A program made the translations under genes and the position numbers. Of a stretch of 64,000 nt of DNA, positions 41,260 to 49,169 are shown one piece after another. Numbering within the stretch: the stretch's first letter is position 1; each line of letters opens with the position of its first letter. The notes under the pieces are model-generated. The model saw nothing but the letters and a program-made list of their open reading frames with translations, had not been told where the DNA came from and did no database searches. Origin of the DNA: Chloroflexota bacterium (GTDB lineage: Bacteria > Chloroflexota > Anaerolineae > Aggregatilineales > Phototrophicaceae); assembly GCA_013388745.1 (NCBI GenBank), contig JACAER010000010.1, positions 52,064 through 116,063 on the forward strand, written 5' to 3'.

Positions 41260-42573
41260 ATGGCCGTCGCTGTGCTTTTGCCCAAACAGGGACAGATCGA
41301 ACGCTGTATTATTTCTGCCTGGAAAAAACAGCCCGGTGAACAGATTTTACACGGCGAAACACTATGTGAGGTCGAAACCGATAAGGCGTTAGTCGAAGTC
41401 TCCAGCCCGGCGGACGGCATCCTGCTGGCCTATTTTTTCCCGGCGGGGGCCGAAGTGCCTGTGATGACTGTGATCGCCGCTGTCGGTCAGGCGGGCGAAG
41501 ACATCAGCTATTTGCAGCCCAAAGAATCACCTTTCAGTCTGCGCCAGACGCAGGAAATGCGTCCGGCGGCGTCCCCTGCCGCAGACAGCGGGGATAAACT
41601 GATTTCCGCTCGTGTGCGCGCGCTGGCCGAAAGACGCGGTGTGGACATTACCCAGGTGCAGGGCACCGGGCCGCGCGGGCGCATTGTCGAACGCGACATT
41701 GAGACCGCGCTGCGGCGCAAGCTGCGGCTGACTCCGCTGGCGCAGTCGTTGGTCAACAGCGGCGTCTATCTCACTCCCGAAAGCGGCTCTGACGAAAGCG
41801 GGCGCATCACCGTCAACAATCTACACCCGGTACAGGACAACCGCCAGGCTGTGCCTCCACTCTCGCAGCCCTTAGAAGACGAAGTCGAAAGCATCCCCAT
41901 CACAGGGATGCGCAAACTGATCGCCGAACGGATGCTGCATTCGGCGCAGAGCAGCGCGCAGTTTACACTGAGCGCCTTCGCCGATGCGCGTGCGCTGATG
42001 AATTACCGCGCCAAGCTCAAAGACAGCCGCGAGTCGCTCAGCCTGCGCAAAATCACTATTAACGATCTGATTCTGTTCGCTGTTTCGCGCACCCTGCCTT
42101 ACTATCCTGAGCTGAATGCGCTGTTCGAAAACGAGACGATTTACCAGCACAGCCGCGTCCATCTGGGCTTCGCGGTAGACAGCCCGCGCGGTCTGGTCGT
42201 GCCCGTTATCCGCAACGCCGATACACTGGCGCTGCGCGATCTTTCGGCAGAAGCGGCGCGTCTGGCGCAGGCCTGCATCGACAGCAAAATTCAGGCGGAA
42301 GAACTGGCCGGCGGCACGTTTACCGTCAGCAATCTTGGCAGCTTCGGCATCGAAACCATGACGCCGGTGCTGAATCCGCCGCAGGTCGGCATTCTGGGCG
42401 TCGGCAGCATTCATTTGCGCCCGGTGGAAGAAAACGGACAGGTTGTCTTCATCCAGCATCTCTGCCTATCGCTAACAGGCAATCATCAGGTGATCGACGG
42501 CGCGCCTGCCGCGCGTTTTCTGCAAACGCTGGCGCGCAATATCGCCAATATTGAACTGCTTTTAGCCATTTAG
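41260..42573 (+). CDS. Dihydrolipoamide acyltransferase (E2) of a 2-oxoacid dehydrogenase complex
   Basis: This 437-residue protein has an N-terminal lipoyl domain with the lipoylated Lys in EVETDKALVEV, a peripheral subunit-binding domain (ISARVRALAERRGVDITQVQ followed by GTGPRGRI) and a catalytic acyltransferase core (about 215-437). The C-terminal active site reads GNHQVIDGA, keeping His and Asp but with Asn and Gln at the positions where DHRVIDGA is usual. No E1 or E3 genes are adjacent. It could serve pyruvate, 2-oxoglutarate or branched-chain acid oxidation; the sequence here does not decide. An ATG at 41260 is preferred over an upstream start at 41215. Confidence 0.9.
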   Translation: MAVAVLLPKQGQIERCIISAWKKQPGEQILHGETLCEVETDKALVEVSSPADGILLAYFFPAGAEVPVMTVIAAVGQAGEDISYLQPKESPFSLRQTQEMRPAASPAADSGDKLISARVRALAERRGVDITQVQGTGPRGRIVERDIETALRRKLRLTPLAQSLVNSGVYLTPESGSDESGRITVNNLHPVQDNRQAVPPLSQPLEDEVESIPITGMRKLIAERMLHSAQSSAQFTLSAFADARALMNYRAKLKDSRESLSLRKITINDLILFAVSRTLPYYPELNALFENETIYQHSRVHLGFAVDSPRGLVVPVIRNADTLALRDLSAEAARLAQACIDSKIQAEELAGGTFTVSNLGSFGIETMTPVLNPPQVGILGVGSIHLRPVEENGQVVFIQHLCLSLTGNHQVIDGAPAARFLQTLARNIANIELLLAI

Positions 42574-42580
42574 TGAGGTT

Positions 42581-44557
42581 ATGATGGAAAGTTTATGGAA
42601 CGATTCGGAAGCCGAAGCATTTCAAGGCGATCTGGGGCTGCGCGTCTATACGTCGCGGCTGCTGGGGCGCGACAAAACGCTGGTTATGCACGGCGGCGGC
42701 AACACTTCCGTCAAGCTGCGCGAAACATCGCTCACCGGCAAGGAAGAAGATATTTTGTACGTTAAAGGCAGCGGTTGGGATCTAGAAACCATCGCCGAAG
42801 CCGGCTTTTCGCCTGTGAAGATGGCGCCGCTGCTGGAACTGGCGAAGCTGGCCGCGCTCAGTGATGCGCAGATGGCCAACGAACTGCGCTGCAATCTGAC
42901 ACGCGCCGACGCGCCCATGCCCTCTGTCGAAGCGATTTTGCACGCTGTTCTGCCCTATAAATACGTAGATCACACGCACGCCGATGCCTTCATCGCCGTC
43001 AGCAACAGCCCCGATGGCGAACACGTGATCCGCGAACTCTACGGCGATCTGGTGGTGGTCGTGCCCTATATCATGCCCGGTTTTAAGCTCGCACATCTCG
43101 TCGCGCAAACTTTCCCGACACACGTCAAAAAGCAGACCATCGGCCTGGCGCTGCTGCATCACGGGCTGTTCAGCTTTGGCCAGACAGCCAAAGAATCTTA
43201 TGAGCGCATGATTGATCTGGTGAACCGCGCTGAACAGTATTTACAGCAGCACAACGCCTGGCACATTGCCTTCCCTGCCGCGCCCCCGCTGACCGAAACA
43301 GTGGCGCTGGAAATCGCCCGCGTGCGCAAACAGCTTTCCGATATCGCCGGGTATCCCATGCTGCTGCATATGCAGCGCGACGATCAAACCCTGGCCTTCG
43401 CCACGCGCGCAGACCTGCGCGCTGTCAGCCAGCAGGGGCCAGCCACGCCCGATCATGTGCTGCGCACCAAACGTCTGCCGCTGGTCGGGCGCGATGTTCA
43501 CAGCTTTGCCGCTGCCTACAAACAGTATTTCGATCATCACGTTTTCCGCACGCGCCAGCATTTGACGATGCTCGACGCCGCGCCGCGTGTGATTCTCGAT
43601 GAAGAATGGGGCATGAGCCTGGTCGGGCGCAGCATGAAGGACATCGCCATCACCAACGAAATTTACCGCCACACCATCGACATCATTTTGCGCGCCACGG
43701 CGCTTGGCGGTTGGACAGCGCTGGCCGATGGCGACATCTTCGACGTGGAGTACTGGGACTTGGAGCAAGCCAAACTCAACTCAGCAGCGCAGCCCCCGAT
43801 GTTCGCGGGCGAAATCGCGCTGGTGACGGGCGCCGCTTCTGGCATTGGCCGCGCGTGCGCCGAATCGCTGCTGGCGCGCGGCGCGGCAGTCGTGGGGGTA
43901 GATATCAACCCGGCTATTGGCGAAACATTCAAGCGCCCCGATTTTCTCGGCATACAGGGCGACGTAGGCGACGAAAACGCCCTGCTGGGGGCATTAGAAG
44001 CTGGCGTGCGGCACTTCGGCGGGCTGGACATGCTGATTCTGAACGCGGGCGTTTTCCCCAACAGCACGCCAATCGACATGCTGACACTGGCGGATTGGGA
44101 TCGCGTCATGCGCGTGAATCTCGACGCGAATCTGGTGCTGCTGCGCGAGGCGCACGCGCTGCTCAAGCTCGCGCCGAACAACGGGCGCGTGGTAATCGTC
44201 GCCTCCAAAAATGTGCCCGCGCCGGGCAAAGGCCAGGCGGCCTATTCGGCCTCTAAAGCCGCGCTCACCCAGATGGGGCGCGTGGCGGCGCTGGAATGGG
44301 GCGCCGATCATATTCGCGTCAATATAGTGCATCCCAATATGGTGTTTGATACCGCGCTGTGGACGCCGGAACTGCTGCACGAGCGCGCCAAAAGCTATGG
44401 CATGACCGTGCATCACTACAAAACCAACAATGTGCTGCACAGCGAAGTCCACAGCCACGATGTCGGCGAAGTCGTCGCCGAGTTGTGCGGGCCGCGCTTC
44501 GCCAAGACCACCGGCGCGCAGATTCCGATCGACGGCGGCAACGAGCGTGTCATCTAG
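42581..44557 (+). CDS. Bifunctional class II aldolase / short-chain dehydrogenase (RhaD-type fusion)
   Basis: This 658-residue protein fuses a class II aldolase/adducin domain (about 20-330, with HGGGNTSVKLRE and the metal-binding His pair in VDHTHADAF) to an SDR domain (about 405-650, TGAASGIGRA, YSASKAALTQM). This matches the bacterial fusion that splits rhamnulose-1-phosphate and oxidises the lactaldehyde, or related sugars. It begins 7 bases after the E2 gene, so the two share a transcript. No rhamnose isomerase or kinase is nearby, so the sugar is unproven. Confidence 0.88.
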   Translation: MMESLWNDSEAEAFQGDLGLRVYTSRLLGRDKTLVMHGGGNTSVKLRETSLTGKEEDILYVKGSGWDLETIAEAGFSPVKMAPLLELAKLAALSDAQMANELRCNLTRADAPMPSVEAILHAVLPYKYVDHTHADAFIAVSNSPDGEHVIRELYGDLVVVVPYIMPGFKLAHLVAQTFPTHVKKQTIGLALLHHGLFSFGQTAKESYERMIDLVNRAEQYLQQHNAWHIAFPAAPPLTETVALEIARVRKQLSDIAGYPMLLHMQRDDQTLAFATRADLRAVSQQGPATPDHVLRTKRLPLVGRDVHSFAAAYKQYFDHHVFRTRQHLTMLDAAPRVILDEEWGMSLVGRSMKDIAITNEIYRHTIDIILRATALGGWTALADGDIFDVEYWDLEQAKLNSAAQPPMFAGEIALVTGAASGIGRACAESLLARGAAVVGVDINPAIGETFKRPDFLGIQGDVGDENALLGALEAGVRHFGGLDMLILNAGVFPNSTPIDMLTLADWDRVMRVNLDANLVLLREAHALLKLAPNNGRVVIVASKNVPAPGKGQAAYSASKAALTQMGRVAALEWGADHIRVNIVHPNMVFDTALWTPELLHERAKSYGMTVHHYKTNNVLHSEVHSHDVGEVVAELCGPRFAKTTGAQIPIDGGNERVI

Positions 44558-44559
44558 GG

Positions 44560-44568
44560 TGCTATAAT
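44560..44568 (+). promoter_or_regulatory. Extended -10 promoter element (TGCTATAAT) for the antitoxin gene
   Basis: TGC plus TATAAT begins two bases after the stop of the aldolase-SDR gene and 23 bases before the antitoxin ATG. It suggests the toxin-antitoxin relic is independently transcribed. Confidence 0.6.
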
Positions 44569-44591
44569 AGGGAGACATGCGGAGGCAGATT

Positions 44592-44828
44592 ATGACTCAA
44601 CAAGCAGCGATTACAATTTCCGTACCACCTGAACTGGCAGCCGCCTATGACAATGCTTCGCCAGAAGATAAGTACAAAGTGCAGGTATGGGTGAGTATTC
44701 TCTTGAATGACATCGCCCACCCTGATCCTGACAGGCTGACCAAACTCATGGACAAGATCAGCGAAGAAGCGCAAGCCAAAGGGTTGACGCCGGAGATTCT
44801 GGCGGAGACACTCGCAGACGATGAGTAA
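44592..44828 (+). CDS. Antitoxin-like small protein (partner of truncated PIN toxin)
   Basis: This 78-residue protein (start ATG at 44592, GGAGG before it) is mostly helical and acidic: ISVPPELAAAYDNASPEDKY is followed by VWVSILLND and an Asp/Glu-rich end. It resembles small proteins that precede PIN-domain toxins in Chloroflexota and cyanobacteria. Its stop overlaps the start of the next frame by 8 bases, the usual arrangement of antitoxin-toxin pairs. As the toxin is truncated, it may be an orphan antitoxin. Confidence 0.6.
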   Translation: MTQQAAITISVPPELAAAYDNASPEDKYKVQVWVSILLNDIAHPDPDRLTKLMDKISEEAQAKGLTPEILAETLADDE

Positions 44829-44922
44829 GCCGCGTTTCGTGCTTGACACCAATCTGATCATCAGTGCGATGCTGCTCAGGAACTCAATCTTTGACCTTAC
44901 GCATGGACTTAGCCCAAAATGA
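44821..44922 (+). pseudogene. Truncated PIN-domain (VapC-like) toxin, N-terminal 33 residues
   Basis: The frame reads MSKPRFVLDTNLIISAMLLR, the first strand and helix of a PIN domain with the active-site Asp in VLDTN. It stops after 33 residues, where intact PIN proteins have about 130. The remaining acidic residues of the nuclease site are lost. The TGA overlaps the ATG of the glycosyltransferase by ATGA, so a deletion seems to have joined the toxin gene to the next gene's start. Confidence 0.65.
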
Positions 44923-46862
44923 CTTTGCTGCCCAAAACGCCGTATGCACGTTCGCGCTTTTTGCCGCTCACGGCGCTGCTGCTGCTCGCCTTCTGGCTGG
45001 GGGCGCGCGGGCTGAACGCCGACGGCTTCTGGGTCGATGAGGTCTGGTCGCTGCGCGCGGCGGGCGGCCCCGGCTTCGGCCCGCTCTCGCTGCCCGATAC
45101 CTGGCAGCGTATCGCCGTCGAAGATGCCTGGCAGGCCCCTGGCTACTATCTGCTGCTCAATATCTGGGGCCGTCTGGCCGGCTGGAGCGAATTGGCGACG
45201 CGCACGCTGTCGCTGCTGTTGGCCGTGCTTTCGACAGCCATGATGTACCGGTTGGCGCGGGGGCTGCATTCGCCATTGGCCGGGCTGGCGGCGGCGCTGG
45301 CGCTGGCGACCAGCGTGTTTTACGTCAATTTTTACACCGAAGCGCGCGGCTACACACTCTATGTCTTCCTTACCGCGCTCTGTATCTGGAGCTATTGGCG
45401 GCTCATCCGCGACATCGCCGCGCCAAATGCCCAAATCCCCCATACCGGCGTGCAGACAGCCTTTGTGCTGAGCGTGGCCGGGCTGCTGTACACGCATTAT
45501 TTCGCCGCGCTCACTGTCGTGGTGCTGGGGTTGTATCATCTGCTCATCGTCCAGGCGGACTGGCGTCATTGGCGCGCCCTGCTGGCATGGCCGCGCTGGC
45601 GTAACCGCGCCTGGTGGCGTGTCGGCGGGCTGGCGGCGGCGGGATTGCTGCTGTTCGTGCCCTGGCTGAACGTGCTGCTGTTCGCTACGCGCCTCGCGCA
45701 GCAGTTCCCGCGCTACACCCTGCCTCCTGATGTCATGATTCACAGCATCCTCAGCGCTTTCAGCAATAATAACGTCCTGTTCATGCTGGTTTTGGCATGC
45801 GCGGCGTTACCTTTAAGCGCCGGGCGCGCGCGCGCGGCGAATCGCATTTTGCTCGCCTGGTTTTTGGTGATTGGCTGGTTTGTCATCAGCCTCAGCGCCG
45901 CCTACGTGCTGATTATGGGCGAAGTCCGCTACTTCATGGGGCTGTGGCCGCCGCTGGCACTGCTGGCGGGCATGGGGGCAGCACACTTAGCGCAGCGGGG
46001 GGTGCCGCCCGCCGCACTTCTGACGCTCTGGTTGGCCGTAAATCTGTGGTCGCTGGCGCAGGCCGGGCCGACCACCAACGCCCGCTGGAACGGCTGGGAT
46101 GAGCCTTGGCGCGAACTCGCCGCGGCGCTGGCCGGCCAGCCGCGCGCCGGCGACACACTCTTCTACCAGCTTCAGGAAGGCGTCAACGCCTGGTATCAGC
46201 AGGACGTGGCGAATTACTATCTGCGCGATATTCCCGTGCGCAGCATTCTGTTTGAGGCGATGGCCGATGTTCCGCCCGCCGTGTATGTGCAGCGCGCGCA
46301 GGACGCCGTGATGGGCGCGACGCGCGTCTGGCTGGTGGTGGATTTCAGCGCGCGTCCCTGGCGCATGTATTTGCTGCCACCAGCGTTCACGGAAAGCGGC
46401 TTATCGTACTGCGGCACAGTCGCCGGCGCGCCCGTCACGGTTGACCTGTTCGTCAATCTGCCGCTGCTGAACGCTGCACCAACCGTCAGCTACGCCGAGC
46501 CGGCGCAAAACGGCGTGATCGGTGCGGCGCTGCTCGACCCCCTGCCCGCACAGGCGACAAACTCGCTTTATGTCAATCTCGGCTGGTGGCAGGACGCCAG
46601 CGTGCCGCGCCAGCGCTATTCGGCGGCGCTGCACATCACCGACTCGGCGGACAATCTGGTGGCACAGGGACAGGATTACGGCCTGCCCTACGAGGCTACC
46701 GCGTGCCGCTACAGCGTAATCAGCGTCGCCGATTTGCCGCCCGGCGACTACACGCTGCGGCTGGTGGTCTACGATTGGCAGAGCAGCGCGCGCCTGAGTG
46801 AAAATGCGAGCGCCGCCGAACGTTTCGCGTTGGGCACGTTTGCCATTCCAACGGAACGCTGA
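44919..46862 (+). CDS. Multi-spanning glycosyltransferase, GT39/PMT-like
   Basis: This 647-residue protein has about ten to twelve membrane helices in its first 400 residues, then an extracytoplasmic beta-rich domain. The first loop carries the Asp-Glu motif FWVDEVWSLRAAGG typical of dolichyl/polyprenyl-phosphate-sugar glycosyltransferases of the GT39/ArnT type, which transfer sugars to proteins or lipids outside the membrane. NFYTEARGYTLYVFLTAL also fits this group. The acceptor is unknown. The start overlaps the truncated PIN toxin; no ribosome site is visible, so coupling is possible. Confidence 0.82.
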   Translation: MTLLPKTPYARSRFLPLTALLLLAFWLGARGLNADGFWVDEVWSLRAAGGPGFGPLSLPDTWQRIAVEDAWQAPGYYLLLNIWGRLAGWSELATRTLSLLLAVLSTAMMYRLARGLHSPLAGLAAALALATSVFYVNFYTEARGYTLYVFLTALCIWSYWRLIRDIAAPNAQIPHTGVQTAFVLSVAGLLYTHYFAALTVVVLGLYHLLIVQADWRHWRALLAWPRWRNRAWWRVGGLAAAGLLLFVPWLNVLLFATRLAQQFPRYTLPPDVMIHSILSAFSNNNVLFMLVLACAALPLSAGRARAANRILLAWFLVIGWFVISLSAAYVLIMGEVRYFMGLWPPLALLAGMGAAHLAQRGVPPAALLTLWLAVNLWSLAQAGPTTNARWNGWDEPWRELAAALAGQPRAGDTLFYQLQEGVNAWYQQDVANYYLRDIPVRSILFEAMADVPPAVYVQRAQDAVMGATRVWLVVDFSARPWRMYLLPPAFTESGLSYCGTVAGAPVTVDLFVNLPLLNAAPTVSYAEPAQNGVIGAALLDPLPAQATNSLYVNLGWWQDASVPRQRYSAALHITDSADNLVAQGQDYGLPYEATACRYSVISVADLPPGDYTLRLVVYDWQSSARLSENASAAERFALGTFAIPTER

Positions 46863-46866
46863 AATC

Positions 46867-47349
46867 ATGCACATCAAGATTTTCACGACTGGCGGCTCAA
46901 TCGACAAAATATATTCCACGCAGGCCAGCGATTTTGTTGTCGGCGCGCCGCAAATCGGCACACTGCTGCGCGAGGCCAACGTCAATCTGAGCTACGAGAT
47001 CGTGCCGCTGCTGCAAAAAGACAGCCTGCACATCACGGCGGATGAGCGACAAATGCTCGTGGAGCGCGTGCGTGACTGCCCCGAACGGCATATTCTGATC
47101 ACGCACGGCACAGATACGATGGCCGCCAGCGGGCAAGCGCTGAGGAGTGTCCCCGACAAGGTGATCGTGCTGACTGGCGCGATGCAGCCTGCGGCTTTCA
47201 AAGCCGGCGACGCCGCGCTCAACGCGGGCGTGGCGCTGGCCGCGCTGCAACTGCTGCCGCCGGGCGTGTACATCGCCATGAGCGGGCGCGTCTTCCGGGC
47301 GGATGGGGCGCGCAAAAACCCGGCCAGCGACCAGTTTGAGCCGCTGTGA
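46867..47349 (+). CDS. Asparaginase N-terminal-domain protein
   Basis: This 160-residue protein corresponds to the N-terminal domain of L-asparaginase: FTTGGSIDKIY holds the nucleophile Thr region, and THGTDTMAASGQAL holds the second Thr-Asp pair. The C-terminal domain, needed for the usual tetramer and full active site (about 330 residues), is absent. Short asparaginase-domain proteins of this size exist, so it need not be a pseudogene, but activity on asparagine is unproven. It lies 4 bases after the glycosyltransferase. Confidence 0.8.
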   Translation: MHIKIFTTGGSIDKIYSTQASDFVVGAPQIGTLLREANVNLSYEIVPLLQKDSLHITADERQMLVERVRDCPERHILITHGTDTMAASGQALRSVPDKVIVLTGAMQPAAFKAGDAALNAGVALAALQLLPPGVYIAMSGRVFRADGARKNPASDQFEPL

Positions 47350-47481
47350 AGAAACGTTTGCATTTTGCGCGTTCCACAAAAGAAGCCATTGATTTTGTTG
47401 CCTCGCGCCATGTTTTTCGCGTATGTTTGTGCCGTAAGAGGGCTTTTTGTCGTGATATGATGATAATAAAGTGGGGTTTTT

Positions 47482-48489
47482 ATGAGCGTAAATATTGGTA
47501 TTGCCGGCTTTGGCACGTATTTTCCGCCGCAGATCGAAACCGCCGCCGAATTCGCCCAACGCACCGACATCCCCGAAGCCATCCTGCGCGAAAAAATGGG
47601 AATCCGCCAGCGGCATATCGCCAGTGAGCGCGAAAGCGTGACCATGATGGCGACCGAAGCCGCGCGCAAGGCCATCGCCCAGGCCGGCATCACCCCCGAA
47701 CAGATTAATCTCGTTATTTCGCACGGCAGCGAGCACAAAGATCATCTGGTGTGGAACGCCGCCGCCAAGATTCAGCACAACGTCGGCGCGACGAATGCCT
47801 ACGCCTTCGAGATGTACGCGCTGTGCGCCGGTGCGCCCATCGCGCTGCACATGGCGCGCAGCATGATGCTGGCCGACCCACGCTTGCAGTATGTGCTGCT
47901 GGCGGCGGGCAGCCGCGAAAACGACCTGATTAACCCGCGCAACGAACGTTCGCGTTTCATGTTCAACTTCGGCGCAGGCGGCGGCGCCATGCTCTTGCAG
48001 CGCGGCGCGCAGAAAAATCTGCTGCTGGGCGCGGCGGCCATCACCGACGGCAGTTTGTCGGAATCGGTGATTCTGACGCCGACAGCGGCCATCGGCGCTG
48101 GGCCAGAAGCGCTGGGCGATCTGCGCGGGCGGTTGGACGTGACTAACCCCGATTACATGGCGGAACGGTTGGGCGCGACTTCGCTCGAAAACTTCGTGCG
48201 CGTCATCCGCGAGGCGGCGGAAAACGGCGGCGCGGCGCTGGCGGATGTCAAGTTTCTGGGCATCACGCATATGAAAAAGTCGTTTTACCTGCAAATATTA
48301 GAGGCGGTGGGGCTGACGCCCGAACAGTCGGTGTATCTGGAAGACTACGGCCACGTACAGAGCGTGGATCAGGCACTGGCGCTGGAACTGGGGCTGGCGC
48401 AGAGCAAAGTGCGCGCCGGCGATGTGATCGTGCTGGCGGGCGCGGGCACGGGCTACACCTGGAGCGCCGCGAGTCTGCGCTGGGGATAA
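47482..48489 (+). CDS. 3-oxoacyl-ACP synthase III-like (KAS III, thiolase fold)
   Basis: This 335-residue protein follows the FabH fold with active-site Cys115 (MYALCAGAP) and His263 (GITHMKKS). At the third triad position, where FabH has Asn in a GN motif, it has His291 in EDYGHVQSVDQA. The N-terminal IGIAGFGTYFPPQ and C-terminal GAGTGYTWSAASLRWG are typical. It condenses acyl thioesters. The neighbouring acyl-CoA ligase-like enzyme and alpha/beta hydrolases suggest a small acyl pathway rather than primary fatty acid synthesis. Confidence 0.88.
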   Translation: MSVNIGIAGFGTYFPPQIETAAEFAQRTDIPEAILREKMGIRQRHIASERESVTMMATEAARKAIAQAGITPEQINLVISHGSEHKDHLVWNAAAKIQHNVGATNAYAFEMYALCAGAPIALHMARSMMLADPRLQYVLLAAGSRENDLINPRNERSRFMFNFGAGGGAMLLQRGAQKNLLLGAAAITDGSLSESVILTPTAAIGAGPEALGDLRGRLDVTNPDYMAERLGATSLENFVRVIREAAENGGAALADVKFLGITHMKKSFYLQILEAVGLTPEQSVYLEDYGHVQSVDQALALELGLAQSKVRAGDVIVLAGAGTGYTWSAASLRWG

Positions 48490-48513
48490 CAATTGGATGC
48501 CGGGAGTTGAAAC

Positions 48514-48747
48514 ATGATAACTTACAAACTTAACGCCTATGTGGGCAACAATGGTATCTTGAAACTAGAAGTTCCCGTTGAACTCAAAGACATGGCTCTC
48601 GAAGTGCTTGTCGTTGTCAATCCGCTTCAAGAAGCGCAACACTTTGAAAAAGAGGAATGGATTAAGCGCACCTACGGCGCCCTGCGTGACGTAGCTATTG
48701 AGATCGATTATGAAGGCGATTTCGAAGAACGGGATCCCATTGAATGA
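48514..48747 (+). CDS. VapB-like antitoxin
   Basis: This 77-residue protein is beta-rich at the N-terminus (YVGNNGILKLEVPVELKDMA then LEVLVVVNP), like AbrB/DUF-type antitoxins, with a charged, disordered C-terminus (EIDYEGDFEERDPIE) that would bind the toxin. Its stop overlaps the PIN gene start by ATGA. The pair is visibly more AT-rich than its neighbours, in keeping with acquisition by transfer. It lies 24 bases after the KAS III-like gene. Confidence 0.75.
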   Translation: MITYKLNAYVGNNGILKLEVPVELKDMALEVLVVVNPLQEAQHFEKEEWIKRTYGALRDVAIEIDYEGDFEERDPIE

Positions 48748-49145
48748 AATATTTACTCGATAGTAATGTTTGCATTCGATACCTGAAAGGACAATCCGAG
48801 AAAATCCGTCAGATGATTCACGATATTGCAGACGACGAAATCGCATTGTGTTCAGTCGTCAAAGGGGAATTATTTTACGGTGCTGCCCGCAGCAATCAGC
48901 CAGAGAAATCACGGGCCGTCCAAGATGAATTTGTTGCACATTATCGATCTTTGCCGTTTGATGATGCAGCGGCTGAACATTATGCGCAGATACGCGCCAA
49001 GCTGTACTCAAAGGGTACACCCATCAGCCCTAACGACTTACTGATCGCCGCAATTGGCCTGGCGAATAATCTCACCCTGGTGACGCACAATGTCGTAGAG
49101 CTCAGCCGCGTTGATGGCTTAAAGATTGAAGATTGGGAACAGTAA
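48744..49145 (+). CDS. VapC-like PIN-domain toxin
   Basis: This 133-residue PIN protein has the acidic active-site set: D in LLDSNVCIRYL (residue 6), E in VVKGELFYGA (about 42), D in SPNDLLIAAIG and the last Asx in THNVVELSRV, where many homologues have Asp. VapC toxins cleave tRNA or rRNA when freed from the antitoxin. It lies 24 bases before the ligase gene, so the pair interrupts what is otherwise an acyl-metabolism operon. Confidence 0.88.
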   Translation: MKYLLDSNVCIRYLKGQSEKIRQMIHDIADDEIALCSVVKGELFYGAARSNQPEKSRAVQDEFVAHYRSLPFDDAAAEHYAQIRAKLYSKGTPISPNDLLIAAIGLANNLTLVTHNVVELSRVDGLKIEDWEQ

Positions 49146-49169
49146 AAACTATTTTGGGAGTAACGCCTT

